From Humibacillus sp. DSM 29435 (GTDB lineage Bacteria > Actinomycetota > Actinomycetes > Actinomycetales > Dermatophilaceae): DNA of 64,000 nucleotides. Position 1 is the stretch's first letter; each line of letters opens with the position of its first letter. The position numbers and the translations under genes are program-made. The notes beneath the pieces were generated by a model, which saw only the letters and a program-made list of their open reading frames with translations, was not told the DNA's origin and did not search any database. The stretch is taken from assembly GCF_001758225.1 (NCBI RefSeq), contig NZ_MAST01000001.1:186001-250000 (forward strand), read 5' to 3'. This document shows, piece by piece, positions 51,320 to 59,885 of the stretch.

Positions 51320-53778
51320 CAGAGGCTCCAAGGTCGGACGGCGTTGGCTTCGTCGACGAGGCTCACGCGCTCGCCGATGTCAGGGGTGCGGCGCGCCAGC
51401 TCGCGCAACGACTGTTCCAGCCCCATTCGCAGGCTGGTGGGTGTGCCCTTGTGCTCACCGAGCCGCACGTCGGCCTTGTTGCCGCTCTTCTCGACGCTGG
51501 CGAGCGCCTCGCGGTAGATCTGCGTGGTCAGCTCGGCCTTGCGTCGGGCCGTGAGCGAGGTGTCGTCGAGGGTGCGTAGGGCCTCCGCGAGGTCGGGCAG
51601 CCCACGGTTGGCGTGGGTGAGCAGCTCGGCCAGGCCCGCCCTCGCGGTGCGAAAGGCGCTCGACTGTGGCGGTACGAGACGGTACGCCGACACGGCCCCG
51701 TCGACGTCGCCGCGGGCGGCACGCACGCGCGCCAGCCCGAAGGCGGCCATCGGCACGTAGGTGGCATCGGTGCGGGCGCACGCGATGTAGAGGTTCTCGG
51801 CCACCGAGTCGTCGCCGGCCTTCTCACAGGCGTGAGCGAGGGCCAGCTTCGGCGCCAGCTCGCCCGGAACCTGGCCGTACACGGCGTTGAAGCTGGCCTG
51901 CGCGCCGCGGTTGTCGCCGCGTTCGAGGGCCTCCAGCCCCTGGATCCAGACCGCTCGCCACTCCCACGGGTCGGCGGTCAGCAGGCCCACGGCGCTGCCC
52001 TCGGTGATGTCGGGTTTGCCGGCGTCGAGGGCGGTACGGGCAATCTCGAGCAGCACCTCGGTCGACTTGGCCGGTGCCTTGTCGAGCAGCGCCAGCCGCT
52101 CGGCCGGGGTGCCGGTGACGGTCTGCAGCCAGCCCGTCTGTGGGTCGTGCGGGTCGCGGCGCAGGTTCGGCAGGTTGTGCCAGTCGTCCTGCCGTTCGCC
52201 GGGCGTCGGGGGCTCGAAGAGCAGCGAGCTGACCGTGGTCGTCGCGGCACCCGACCCGCGGTCGATGGCCACCACCTCGCGAAGCACACCGACCATCTGC
52301 GACCGCAGCTCGTCGGCCGAGACGAACCGGTCGTCGCGGTTGGGGGCGCACGCCTTGGCCACCAGCCGGTAGAAGGAGTCGTAGCGCTGGAAGACGGGAC
52401 TGGAGTCCTGGGGCGGGATGGTGTTGAGGTAGGTCGACTGGTAGCCGCGGAACTCCATCGTCAGCACGACGAGGGTGCGCCCGATCGTGTAGAGGTCGGA
52501 CGCCACCGACGTGCCGAGCTCGGCCACCTCGGGAGCCTGGTAGCCCACCGTGCCGAAGATGGCCGAGTCGTCGTCGTCAGACCGCCGCACCCCGCCGAGG
52601 TCGATGAGCTTCACCTCGTCGCCGACCTGGATGATGTTGTCGGGCTTGAAGTCGCAGTAGACGAGGCCGAGGTCGTGCAGGTACTGGAACGAGGGCAGGA
52701 TCTCGAGGATGTAGGCCAGAGCCTGGTCGACAGGCAACGGGTTGTAGGTTCCCGCGACCTGCATCCGCTGCTTGAGGATGGCCTTGAGCGAGGTTCCGCC
52801 GACGTACTCCATGACGATGTAGCCGGCCTCGTCGTGAGTGACGAAGTTGTAGATCTCGACGATGTTCGGGTGGGACACCTGGGCGAGGAACCGCTGCTCG
52901 GCGATGGCGGCCGCGAGAGCGTCGGGGTCGGCCGAGTTGAGCAGGCCCTTCAGCACCACCCAACGGTCTGACACGTTCTTGTCGCGGGCCAGGTAGATCC
53001 AGCCGAGGCCACCGTGGGCGAGGCAGCCGGCGACCTCGTACTGCCCGGCGACGAGCTCGCCCGCCTTGAGCTTCGGGTCGAACGAGAACGGATGGCGGCA
53101 GTTGGCGCAGAAGCCCGTGGTGCGCCCCGGCTTGCCGTCGCGACCGCGGCCCACCGGTTCGCCGCACTGCGGGCAGAACCGCTTGTTCTCCGACACCGAT
53201 GGCCGGGTCAACAACGCCTTCTCGGCGTCGATCTGCGGTGCGGGCCGCACCGTGGTGATGCCGCCGCCGAGACGGGCCGCACGCAGTCGTTGCGAACCCC
53301 CCGTGCGCCGGGTGGCCGCGCTGCCCGCCTCGCGGGCCCGCCTGCTGCCGAGGGCCGCCGAAGCGAGGTTGCTCGATGCGGCCGACCGGGTCGAGAGATC
53401 GGGGGCGACACCTGCAGCGACCGCCATCGGGGCCGTGGCAGCAGACCTGGCACTGTCGGCCTGGAGCGCGACACCGTGCTGGTCGGCGGGGGTGCCACAG
53501 ACGTTGCAGTAGCCAGCCTCGATGATGCCCTTGCAGTCGGGCTGCTGGCAGCGGCCCCCCTCGGGGATGACGGTCGGGTCGAAGGGTGCGGGTGGCGCCG
53601 GCGTGACGGCGCTCGTTGGTGACTCCGGTGGTGACGGAGGAGAGGAAGGTGCCGGCGCCGTTGGCGGCGCGGATGAGGACGGCCCGGGAACGGGTGCCGA
53701 TCCGGCGGCCATCCCGCAGACGTCGCAGTAGCCGTCGATGACCGTGCCGGTACAACCGGGCTGGGTGCAGGTGTTCAT
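51316..53778 (-). CDS. pknG: PknG-type Ser/Thr kinase with extra zinc ribbons and TPR domain
   Basis: 820 aa. Two ribbons (4-22, 77-95) precede a rubredoxin-like site (Cys202, 205, 224, 227). The kinase domain has Lys277 (WVVLKGLL), the catalytic loop YCDFKPDN (Asp376) and Asp393 in DLG. It lacks the Arg of HRD, as Mycobacterium PknG does. A TPR-rich C-terminus follows. Mycobacterium PknG controls glutamate metabolism via GarA in response to amino acids sensed by GlnX/GlnH, which are encoded here too. ATG 53778 overlaps the upstream stop. Confidence 0.94.
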   Translation of the reverse strand: MNTCTQPGCTGTVIDGYCDVCGMAAGSAPVPGPSSSAPPTAPAPSSPPSPPESPTSAVTPAPPAPFDPTVIPEGGRCQQPDCKGIIEAGYCNVCGTPADQHGVALQADSARSAATAPMAVAAGVAPDLSTRSAASSNLASAALGSRRAREAGSAATRRTGGSQRLRAARLGGGITTVRPAPQIDAEKALLTRPSVSENKRFCPQCGEPVGRGRDGKPGRTTGFCANCRHPFSFDPKLKAGELVAGQYEVAGCLAHGGLGWIYLARDKNVSDRWVVLKGLLNSADPDALAAAIAEQRFLAQVSHPNIVEIYNFVTHDEAGYIVMEYVGGTSLKAILKQRMQVAGTYNPLPVDQALAYILEILPSFQYLHDLGLVYCDFKPDNIIQVGDEVKLIDLGGVRRSDDDDSAIFGTVGYQAPEVAELGTSVASDLYTIGRTLVVLTMEFRGYQSTYLNTIPPQDSSPVFQRYDSFYRLVAKACAPNRDDRFVSADELRSQMVGVLREVVAIDRGSGAATTTVSSLLFEPPTPGERQDDWHNLPNLRRDPHDPQTGWLQTVTGTPAERLALLDKAPAKSTEVLLEIARTALDAGKPDITEGSAVGLLTADPWEWRAVWIQGLEALERGDNRGAQASFNAVYGQVPGELAPKLALAHACEKAGDDSVAENLYIACARTDATYVPMAAFGLARVRAARGDVDGAVSAYRLVPPQSSAFRTARAGLAELLTHANRGLPDLAEALRTLDDTSLTARRKAELTTQIYREALASVEKSGNKADVRLGEHKGTPTSLRMGLEQSLRELARRTPDIGERVSLVDEANAVRPWSLW

Positions 53779-55013
53779 CAGCGCCCCCTTCGGGGTGAGG
53801 ACCCGTTCGTCTCACGGCGCGTCATCGCGTCGACGTAGGCCTGGTAGGCGGCTGCCAGGGCACGGGAGCGCGCCAGCGGCATCGGGGTGGAGGCGAGGGC
53901 GCCCTCGAGCCGTGAGCGCAGCTGACTCAGGTCGGCCCGGCTCTCGTCGGGCAGGTTGGACGCCAGGGTTGTTGCGGCCATGGCCGCGACCGCACCGGCC
54001 AGGCCGACGATCTCGTCGCGCTCGGCGAGCCCGGCGGCATACGTCTCGTGGGCGAGGTCGAGGGCGCGCGAGACGCGGTCGAGCTTCAGCCGGTAGGCCG
54101 TGAGGTCGGCTCGGCCCTGCGGCACCGGCCCGAGCGCGCGCACGTTCGGGATGGCCAGGTGGGGCGCGGGGGTGATCGCGGCGAGGCAAGCCCTCTCGAG
54201 AGCGTGGATGGCGGCGCCGCGGGCGTCGAGCTCTTCGACCCACTGGGCCGTCTGCACCCGGTCCTTGGCGGCGTTGGCCCGTTCGGCCGACGCCACGATG
54301 AGGTCGCGCTCGAGGGTCGACAGCTCGATCTCGAGCGGGCCGATGATGCCGCCGATGTCGGCGCCGCGCCGGGCCCGCTCGACGAGGTCGGTGACCCGCC
54401 GGTCGAGGCGGCCCAGGTGGGTGGCGGCCTCGTCGCGCTCGGATCCGGCTGGCACGAGGGGCAGCTGGTCGCGAACCCTCTCGACCCCCGCTCGGGCCAA
54501 GGTGATCCGCTGGGTGGCCTCCGCGGCTCCGGGCGCGAGCGAGGCCCGGGCCTGCAGCGTGCGGGTCAGCGAGTCGAGCAGCCGACACGCCTCGGGAAGG
54601 CTCACGGCGAGCGAGCCGCTGGAGGGCAGCGACAGGTCACTGGTGGTGTTCGAGTCGAGCCGGCCATGGATCAACGTCGAGAGACGTTCGGCCTCCTGCG
54701 GGCCCACGCGGCCACCGTCGAAGGTGGTCTGAAGAAGGGTGAGGCGGTCGTTGACGGCCTTCCAGAAGGTGAGGGCCACGGTGAGGTCGGTGGTGATCGA
54801 CACCTGTTCGGCTGCCGTCAGCTTCAGCACAGCGGCATCCACCTCGCCAAGGTCGGCGCGACGCTGAGCCACCCACTCTCGTAGGGCAGCAAGGTAGGTC
54901 TGAGCCTCGCCCGCGTGTACGGGCACGCCGAGAGAGCCGGGGGCGGTGGGCGCGATGGCACCCGTGCCCGCTGCCCCGGCGGTCTGGGTGGGGCCCGTCG
55001 GTGGTGGGGTCAT
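53778..55013 (-). CDS. Coiled-coil protein of the PknG operon, unrecognised
   Basis: 411 aa, almost all helical with heptad-like runs ('LREWVAQRRADLGEVDAAVL', 'LGRLDRRVTDLVERARRGAD'). No membrane span or enzyme motif. ATG 55013 overlaps the glnH stop and its own stop overlaps pknG, so it is made with them. It may be a scaffold between GlnX and the kinase; that is a guess from position only. Confidence 0.75.
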   Translation of the reverse strand: MTPPPTGPTQTAGAAGTGAIAPTAPGSLGVPVHAGEAQTYLAALREWVAQRRADLGEVDAAVLKLTAAEQVSITTDLTVALTFWKAVNDRLTLLQTTFDGGRVGPQEAERLSTLIHGRLDSNTTSDLSLPSSGSLAVSLPEACRLLDSLTRTLQARASLAPGAAEATQRITLARAGVERVRDQLPLVPAGSERDEAATHLGRLDRRVTDLVERARRGADIGGIIGPLEIELSTLERDLIVASAERANAAKDRVQTAQWVEELDARGAAIHALERACLAAITPAPHLAIPNVRALGPVPQGRADLTAYRLKLDRVSRALDLAHETYAAGLAERDEIVGLAGAVAAMAATTLASNLPDESRADLSQLRSRLEGALASTPMPLARSRALAAAYQAYVDAMTRRETNGSSPRRGR

Positions 55014-56062
55014 CGGCGCCCGTAGACCGGCTTCGGCGGGCTGGGGGCCGGGCCGAGCGGCTTGGCGAGCCATCGGTTGTAGATCGACTTCCACTCGCCA
55101 TCGGACTTCACCTGCGCCAGCACGGTGTTGAGGTAGCTGGCGAAGTAGCGGTCTTCCTTGTTGACGCCGATGCCGTAGGGCTCCTGGGTGATGAGCGGAG
55201 CGGACGAGACGATCGTGTACGGGTCCTGGGCGGCGAGCCCGGCGAGCACCGTGTCGTCACCGGTGATGGCGTCGGCATCGCCCTGCTGGAAGAGCACGAG
55301 GCAGCCGGTGTGGTTCGGGGCGGTCACCGCGATGGGGCCCTTCACCGAGCGCAGCTTGTCGAGCGAGGAGGTACCCGTCGGCGCACACACCTTCTTGCCC
55401 GTGAGCTGCTGCAGTGTCGTGTCGACCTTGGTGGCACCCGCGGGCTTGGCCACCAGCACGGTCTGGCCCGACCGGTAGTACTCGGCCGAGAAGGCGATGT
55501 CGTTCCACCGGTCGCAGGTCATCGACATGTTGCGCACGACCATGTCGACCGAACGCTTCTCGAGCAGCGGGATACGGTCGGCAGCGGTGATGACGCGCAG
55601 CTGCACCTTGTTCGGGTCGCCGAAGATGCTCGTGGCCACCGCCTTGGCGATGTCGATATCGAAGCCCTCGATCTTGCCGTTGAGCGGGTTGCGGGCCGCG
55701 AAGAGATACGTGTCGGCCGACACCCCCACCGTGACGTAGCCCCGCGCGATGATCTTCTTCATCGTCGTGTCGGAGATCGAGGCGGATGCCGGGATGCTGG
55801 GTAGCGGGTCGTACGACTGGGTCGCGTTGTCGCAGCTGACGGGCGTGGCCGGGGGCTTGCTCGCCGCCGTCGTCGTCGGTGACACCGGAACCGTCGTCTC
55901 GGCGTAGGTGACTCCCGAGCAGGCCGCCAGCAGGCTGAGCCCGGCGACGGCGCCGACCGTGGTCACGCTCGTGCGGAGGCGGCGGGCGGCCGCAGCCCGA
56001 CGTGTCGCGCCGTGACGCTTGTTCCGTGCCGGCGTCGATGCAGGTGTGGCTGGATGGCTCAT
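55010..56062 (-). CDS. glnH: GlnH-type amino-acid-binding lipoprotein
   Basis: 350 aa. An Arg-rich leader, then lipobox LLAAC. Type-3 solute-binding fold: 'GYVTVGVSADTYLFAARN', 'GFDIDIAKAVATSIFG', 'PYGIGVNKEDRYFASYLNTV'. No permease or ATPase genes are nearby, so it serves a sensor, not a transporter. Mycobacterium GlnH binds Asp/Glu-type amino acids and talks to GlnX. Confidence 0.9.
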   Translation of the reverse strand: MSHPATPASTPARNKRHGATRRAAAARRLRTSVTTVGAVAGLSLLAACSGVTYAETTVPVSPTTTAASKPPATPVSCDNATQSYDPLPSIPASASISDTTMKKIIARGYVTVGVSADTYLFAARNPLNGKIEGFDIDIAKAVATSIFGDPNKVQLRVITAADRIPLLEKRSVDMVVRNMSMTCDRWNDIAFSAEYYRSGQTVLVAKPAGATKVDTTLQQLTGKKVCAPTGTSSLDKLRSVKGPIAVTAPNHTGCLVLFQQGDADAITGDDTVLAGLAAQDPYTIVSSAPLITQEPYGIGVNKEDRYFASYLNTVLAQVKSDGEWKSIYNRWLAKPLGPAPSPPKPVYGRR

Positions 56063-57390
56063 CGGTACTCCTCGATCCGTTTGCCGATCCCGCGGATCAC
56101 GAGCCAGCAGGCGACCAGGGTGCCCAGACCGATGGCGAGCGCGAACCAGGGAGCCGATCCGCCGAGCGACCGGAGCTGTTGAACGGCACTCCCGGAGGCG
56201 TCGTCACGGGCCTGCGTCACCGACGTGTCGAACGCCGTGAACTGGGCGCTGGCGCTCCCCGCACTGCTCTTGGTGGCCTCGGCCACCGCCTTGTCCCAGT
56301 TGCCGCCGTCGTCGAGGGTGCGGATCGCGGCGTGCGACTTGGCGTAGGCGGTCCACTGCGACTCGAGGGAGCCCAGGCGGTTGTCGCGCAGGATCTTCTC
56401 GACCTGGTCGCTCGCGTTCGTCCACGCGTCCTGGTTGGCCTGGCCCGAGCCCCGCGCGATGAGGGTGAGGCTCTCGTTCGCGCGGGCGTCGTTGGCGTAG
56501 GTACGCACGTCGGCGAGCGCGACCGCCTGCCGGTAGGCGCCGGTGGACACCTGCTTGGTGGCCTGGCTGATCGAGCCGATCGTCACCGAGGCCACCACGA
56601 GGCCGACGAGCAGCAGCACGATGCCGGCCGTCAGTGAGACGTTGACGTAGCGGTGCGTTCGACGGGCCAGCCACACGGCCACTGCGATCAGGACGATCAG
56701 GGCGAGCACCCCGAAGGCGAGCTGGAGGCTGGAGTTCGAGCGGTCGAACTCGGCCTGGGCGCGCTGCTCGTTGGCCGAGACGACAGCAGACACCGTGGGG
56801 ATGGCGTCGGAGCGCAGCCCGGCGCTCGCCTGCTTGAGGTACTGCGCCCCGAGGGGAAGGCCGCTGCGGTTGTTGGTGCGGGCCTGCTCGACAAGGGCGG
56901 CGTACTGCTGCACCTGGGTGGAGAGCAGCCCGAGAGCCTCGGCGTCGGCGGGCTGGGCGGCCGCCCCCTGGGCGATCCCCCTCGCCACGCTCGCCATGGC
57001 GCTCTCGTAGGCCTGCCGGGAGGCCGGCGGCTCGAGACCGCCGACGAGGAAGGCATTGGTCGCGATGGCGTCGGCCCGCAGCAGGTCGACGTGCAGCGAC
57101 TGGGCCAGCACCACCTGCGAGGTGTTGTTCGCCGCCCGCTCGACGGCGTTCTGCGAGGCGAGCAGCGCGGTGACGCTCACCAAGCCCAGCACGAGGGCCG
57201 CGACGACGGCGAGCAGACCGAACAGGCGCATCCGGCCCGGCGTGCCGTGCAACAGTCGGTTCGCGACGGTACGGGCGCCCGGGATGCCGCTGAGGCTGCC
57301 GGCGATCGTGTTGGCCGGCTGGGGCTGCTCAGGCGAACGTTGGCCGGCCGGGATCGCCACGGGGATGTTCGTCGTGGGGGCGCTCGTCAT
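56059..57390 (-). CDS. glnX: GlnX-type transmembrane sensor
   Basis: 443 aa. Four membrane helices (about 55-78, 222-242, 250-272 and 415-435) enclose two extracytoplasmic four-helix-bundle-like sensor regions. No kinase or HAMP-linked output domain, as in GlnX of Mycobacterium. Would receive GlnH outside and signal to PknG inside. ATG overlaps the AAA+ gene stop. Confidence 0.87.
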   Translation of the reverse strand: MTSAPTTNIPVAIPAGQRSPEQPQPANTIAGSLSGIPGARTVANRLLHGTPGRMRLFGLLAVVAALVLGLVSVTALLASQNAVERAANNTSQVVLAQSLHVDLLRADAIATNAFLVGGLEPPASRQAYESAMASVARGIAQGAAAQPADAEALGLLSTQVQQYAALVEQARTNNRSGLPLGAQYLKQASAGLRSDAIPTVSAVVSANEQRAQAEFDRSNSSLQLAFGVLALIVLIAVAVWLARRTHRYVNVSLTAGIVLLLVGLVVASVTIGSISQATKQVSTGAYRQAVALADVRTYANDARANESLTLIARGSGQANQDAWTNASDQVEKILRDNRLGSLESQWTAYAKSHAAIRTLDDGGNWDKAVAEATKSSAGSASAQFTAFDTSVTQARDDASGSAVQQLRSLGGSAPWFALAIGLGTLVACWLVIRGIGKRIEEYR

Positions 57391-59261
57391 GCGTGGTCCT
57401 CGTTCGATGTGCCGTTCACGGTGTCGACCGGCTCAGGTCGCTCGGGTGAGCTTGGTGAGCCGGGTAGGTCGGGTAGGTCGGGTAGGTCGGGTAAGTCGTT
57501 GCTCAGCTTGGTGCTCCGACCCGCGGCGAGCTCGCTCGGTTCCGCGGTGGTGTGCTTCGAGGGTGTCTCATGGCTCGCGCCGAGGGCATCGGGGTCGTCC
57601 CTGAGCGAGTCCCCATCCTGGGCCGACGCGGTGCGCGGCATCTCAGGGTCCGGCTCGGGAGCGTCGAAGAAGTCGTGACCCAAGAGCAGGCGCAGGTCGT
57701 CGCGGCTCGGCTTCTCGGCGTTCTGCAGCCGCCAGGCGTGCCGGCCGACCGCGTGCTCGAACTGGTTGCGTGAGAAGCGGCCGTTGCCGAACGCCGGGCC
57801 GCGCACGGTGGCCTCCAGCGTCATCCGCACCCGCTTCTCGGCCTCGGGGGTCAGTTCGTAGTCGGAGGCCGCCGCGATCGACCGGAGAATCTCGACCAGC
57901 TCGTCGTCGGTGTAGTCGTCGAACTCGATCGTGGTCGTGAAGCGGCTGGCGAGACCCGGGTTCTGGGCGATGAACGCCACCATGGGGTCGGGGTAGCCGG
58001 CCACGATGACGACGAGGTTCTCGCGGTGGTCCTCCATCTCCTTGACGAGGGTGTTGACCGCCTCCTGGGCGAACTGGTCGCCGGCGAGGGCGTAGGCCTC
58101 GTCGATGAACAGCACCCCGTCGACGGCCTTCGCGACCACCTCGGCGGTCTTCATGGCGGTCTGGCCCACGTAGCCGGCCACGAGCTCGCTGCGGTCGACC
58201 TCGACGAGCTGGCCCTGGGGCAGCAGCTCGAGAGCCCGGTAGATGGCGCCGATGAGCCGCGCGACGGTGGTCTTGCCCGTGCCGGGGTTGCCCACGAAGA
58301 TCAGGTGCCGGCTCATCTTCGGCGCCTTGAGGTTCGCCGCAGCGCGCAGCCGCTCCACGGTGAGCAGGGCGACCTGACGGCGGATCTCCTTCTTGACCCG
58401 GTCGAGGCCGATCATCGCGTCGAGCTCGGCCAGCAGCTCCTCGACCGTCTTCTCGGGCTCGGCCGGCACTTCTGACGACGGCTCGGCCGGGGCCTGCTGC
58501 GTGGCGGCGGCCGCCGGGTTGGCTTGGGCGCCGGGCGTATTCGACTCCGCGGGTGTCATACCGGCGGGGTCGGCGCCCGAGCCCGCCGGCATCCGGACTG
58601 AGGGATCGCGCACGTAACCCAGGCCTCGCATGACGGCGTCGGTGCCCGGCCCGGGCGGCAGCCCGAGCATCGGCCCCGATGGTGACGAGTCGGGGAACGA
58701 CGTAGCGGGGAAGGACGGGGCGGGGAAGGACGGGGCGGGGAAGGACGGGGCGGGGAACTGCGGGTGGGAGCCGGGGGACGGGGCCGTGGGGCTGGTGCCG
58801 GCGGCAGCGGATGGTGGCCCGCCGCTTGGCAGGGGGGCGCCGGCGGCGGCCAGGTACCCGGCGGCGCTGGCCTGGATCCGTTCGACGGCCCACGGCTCGG
58901 GGTGGCCGAGCAGCAGGGCGGCTTTGGCCACTCCCGACAGGCCCTTCGCATAGTCAGCCGCATGCTGGCTGCGCGAGGCGATGAGGTTCGTGAGCAGGTC
59001 GGTGGGCGTGCCGCGCCAGCGCCGGCCCCGAGAGGCGGCCTCGAAGAAGGCCACGTTGGCGGCGCCGAGGTCGGCGAGGTCGTCGAGATCGGGGCGCGCC
59101 ACCGCGGCCCAGCCGACGGGGGCGCCGGGCACCGACTCGGCCAGCGCTGCGGCGACGCGCAGACCCTCGTTGCGGGCGGCGGCGGGGTCGAGGCCGGCCT
59201 CGGCGGCGACGTCGGTGAGAGCGTCGATCGCCTGGGCGAGCGGAGAGGTCGGTCGGGGCAT
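57387..59261 (-). CDS. AAA+ ATPase of CbbX/EccA type with repeat-rich linker
   Basis: 624 aa. An N-terminal helical domain, a Pro-rich linker with FPAPS repeats, then one AAA+ module: 'LDAMIGLDRVKKEIRRQV', Walker A 'FVGNPGTGKTTVARLIG', Walker B 'GVLFIDEAYALAG', sensor 1 'VVIVAGYPDPM' and Arg finger 'NPGLASRF'. The tail has an LPD 9-bp repeat. GGAG lies before ATG 59261. Likely remodels a partner in the signalling complex; CbbX/EccA relatives act on Rubisco or ESX components. Confidence 0.88.
   Translation of the reverse strand: MPRPTSPLAQAIDALTDVAAEAGLDPAAARNEGLRVAAALAESVPGAPVGWAAVARPDLDDLADLGAANVAFFEAASRGRRWRGTPTDLLTNLIASRSQHAADYAKGLSGVAKAALLLGHPEPWAVERIQASAAGYLAAAGAPLPSGGPPSAAAGTSPTAPSPGSHPQFPAPSFPAPSFPAPSFPATSFPDSSPSGPMLGLPPGPGTDAVMRGLGYVRDPSVRMPAGSGADPAGMTPAESNTPGAQANPAAAATQQAPAEPSSEVPAEPEKTVEELLAELDAMIGLDRVKKEIRRQVALLTVERLRAAANLKAPKMSRHLIFVGNPGTGKTTVARLIGAIYRALELLPQGQLVEVDRSELVAGYVGQTAMKTAEVVAKAVDGVLFIDEAYALAGDQFAQEAVNTLVKEMEDHRENLVVIVAGYPDPMVAFIAQNPGLASRFTTTIEFDDYTDDELVEILRSIAAASDYELTPEAEKRVRMTLEATVRGPAFGNGRFSRNQFEHAVGRHAWRLQNAEKPSRDDLRLLLGHDFFDAPEPDPEMPRTASAQDGDSLRDDPDALGASHETPSKHTTAEPSELAAGRSTKLSNDLPDLPDLPDLPGSPSSPERPEPVDTVNGTSNEDHA
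57462..57497. repeat. Four 9-bp tandem units in the AAA+ gene 3' end
   Basis: GGGTAGGTC repeats at 57462, 57471, 57480 and 57489 (last GGGTAAGTC), coding LPD tripeptides. In frame, so slippage changes tail length only. Confidence 0.85.
58692..58766. repeat. 15-bp tandem repeat in the AAA+ gene
   Basis: Unit GGGGAAGGACGGGGC is exact at 58707, 58722 and 58737, with diverged units on both sides; codes SFPAP pentapeptides in a linker. Likely to vary in copy number. Confidence 0.85.
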
Positions 59262-59263
59262 GC

Positions 59264-59812
59264 TCACTCCGGTGGGGCCAGGGGGCTGGTGGCGGTCGGC
59301 CTCGGGTCGGGACCATCCAGGCCGAGCGAGCCGCCGGCCCCGGACTGGCCGAACTTCTGCTCGAGGAAGGCGCCGTGCACGATGATCGCCTGTGCGTCGG
59401 CTCGACACACCGCGTCGTAGACCTTGTCCATCGTCGACCCGAGCAGGTCGAGCTGGTCGACGAGCAGCATCACCGAGCTCTTGCCGTTCGCGATCGGGCG
59501 GGTGTCGGCCCAGTCGCGCGGCAGCCGAAGGTAGTTGCCGATCGCGACGGGCAGGTAGTCGGTGGCGGTGGCCATCACGCTGAACCCCTGTGCACTGCCC
59601 AGGCCGAGGTTGGCGAGGCGAGGCAGGGTCTGGCGCACCACGCGGGTGACGCGCAGCAGCCGCGACAGCACGACCCCGGGCACCTTTCCATCGCGGGCCT
59701 GCTGCTCGATCGCGTCGAGGGCGCCGAGGAGGGCATCGGTCGTCGGAGGCCCGGAGGGCGCAACCGAGGTCGTCTCGGGCTTGTCCAGCCCGAACCACGA
59801 CCTGATCCCCAC
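59264..59812 (-). CDS. Unrecognised protein between TelA and the AAA+ ATPase
   Basis: 182 aa. No motif I can name. It starts 'VGIRSWFGLDKPETTSV'; the middle is helical ('LLRVTRVVRQTLPRLA') and has a Pro/Gly-rich end. GGAGG lies 10 nt before GTG 59812, and the stop is 2 nt before the AAA+ ATG, so it is certainly in the operon. A TelA partner is possible. Confidence 0.75.
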   Translation of the reverse strand: MGIRSWFGLDKPETTSVAPSGPPTTDALLGALDAIEQQARDGKVPGVVLSRLLRVTRVVRQTLPRLANLGLGSAQGFSVMATATDYLPVAIGNYLRLPRDWADTRPIANGKSSVMLLVDQLDLLGSTMDKVYDAVCRADAQAIIVHGAFLEQKFGQSGAGGSLGLDGPDPRPTATSPLAPPE

Positions 59813-59885
59813 GCTCTGCGTTCCTCCGTCTGTTGGCCGACCCCCGGCCGGCTGGTGACCGGCCGCTCGTTCACTCGGCTCGGCC

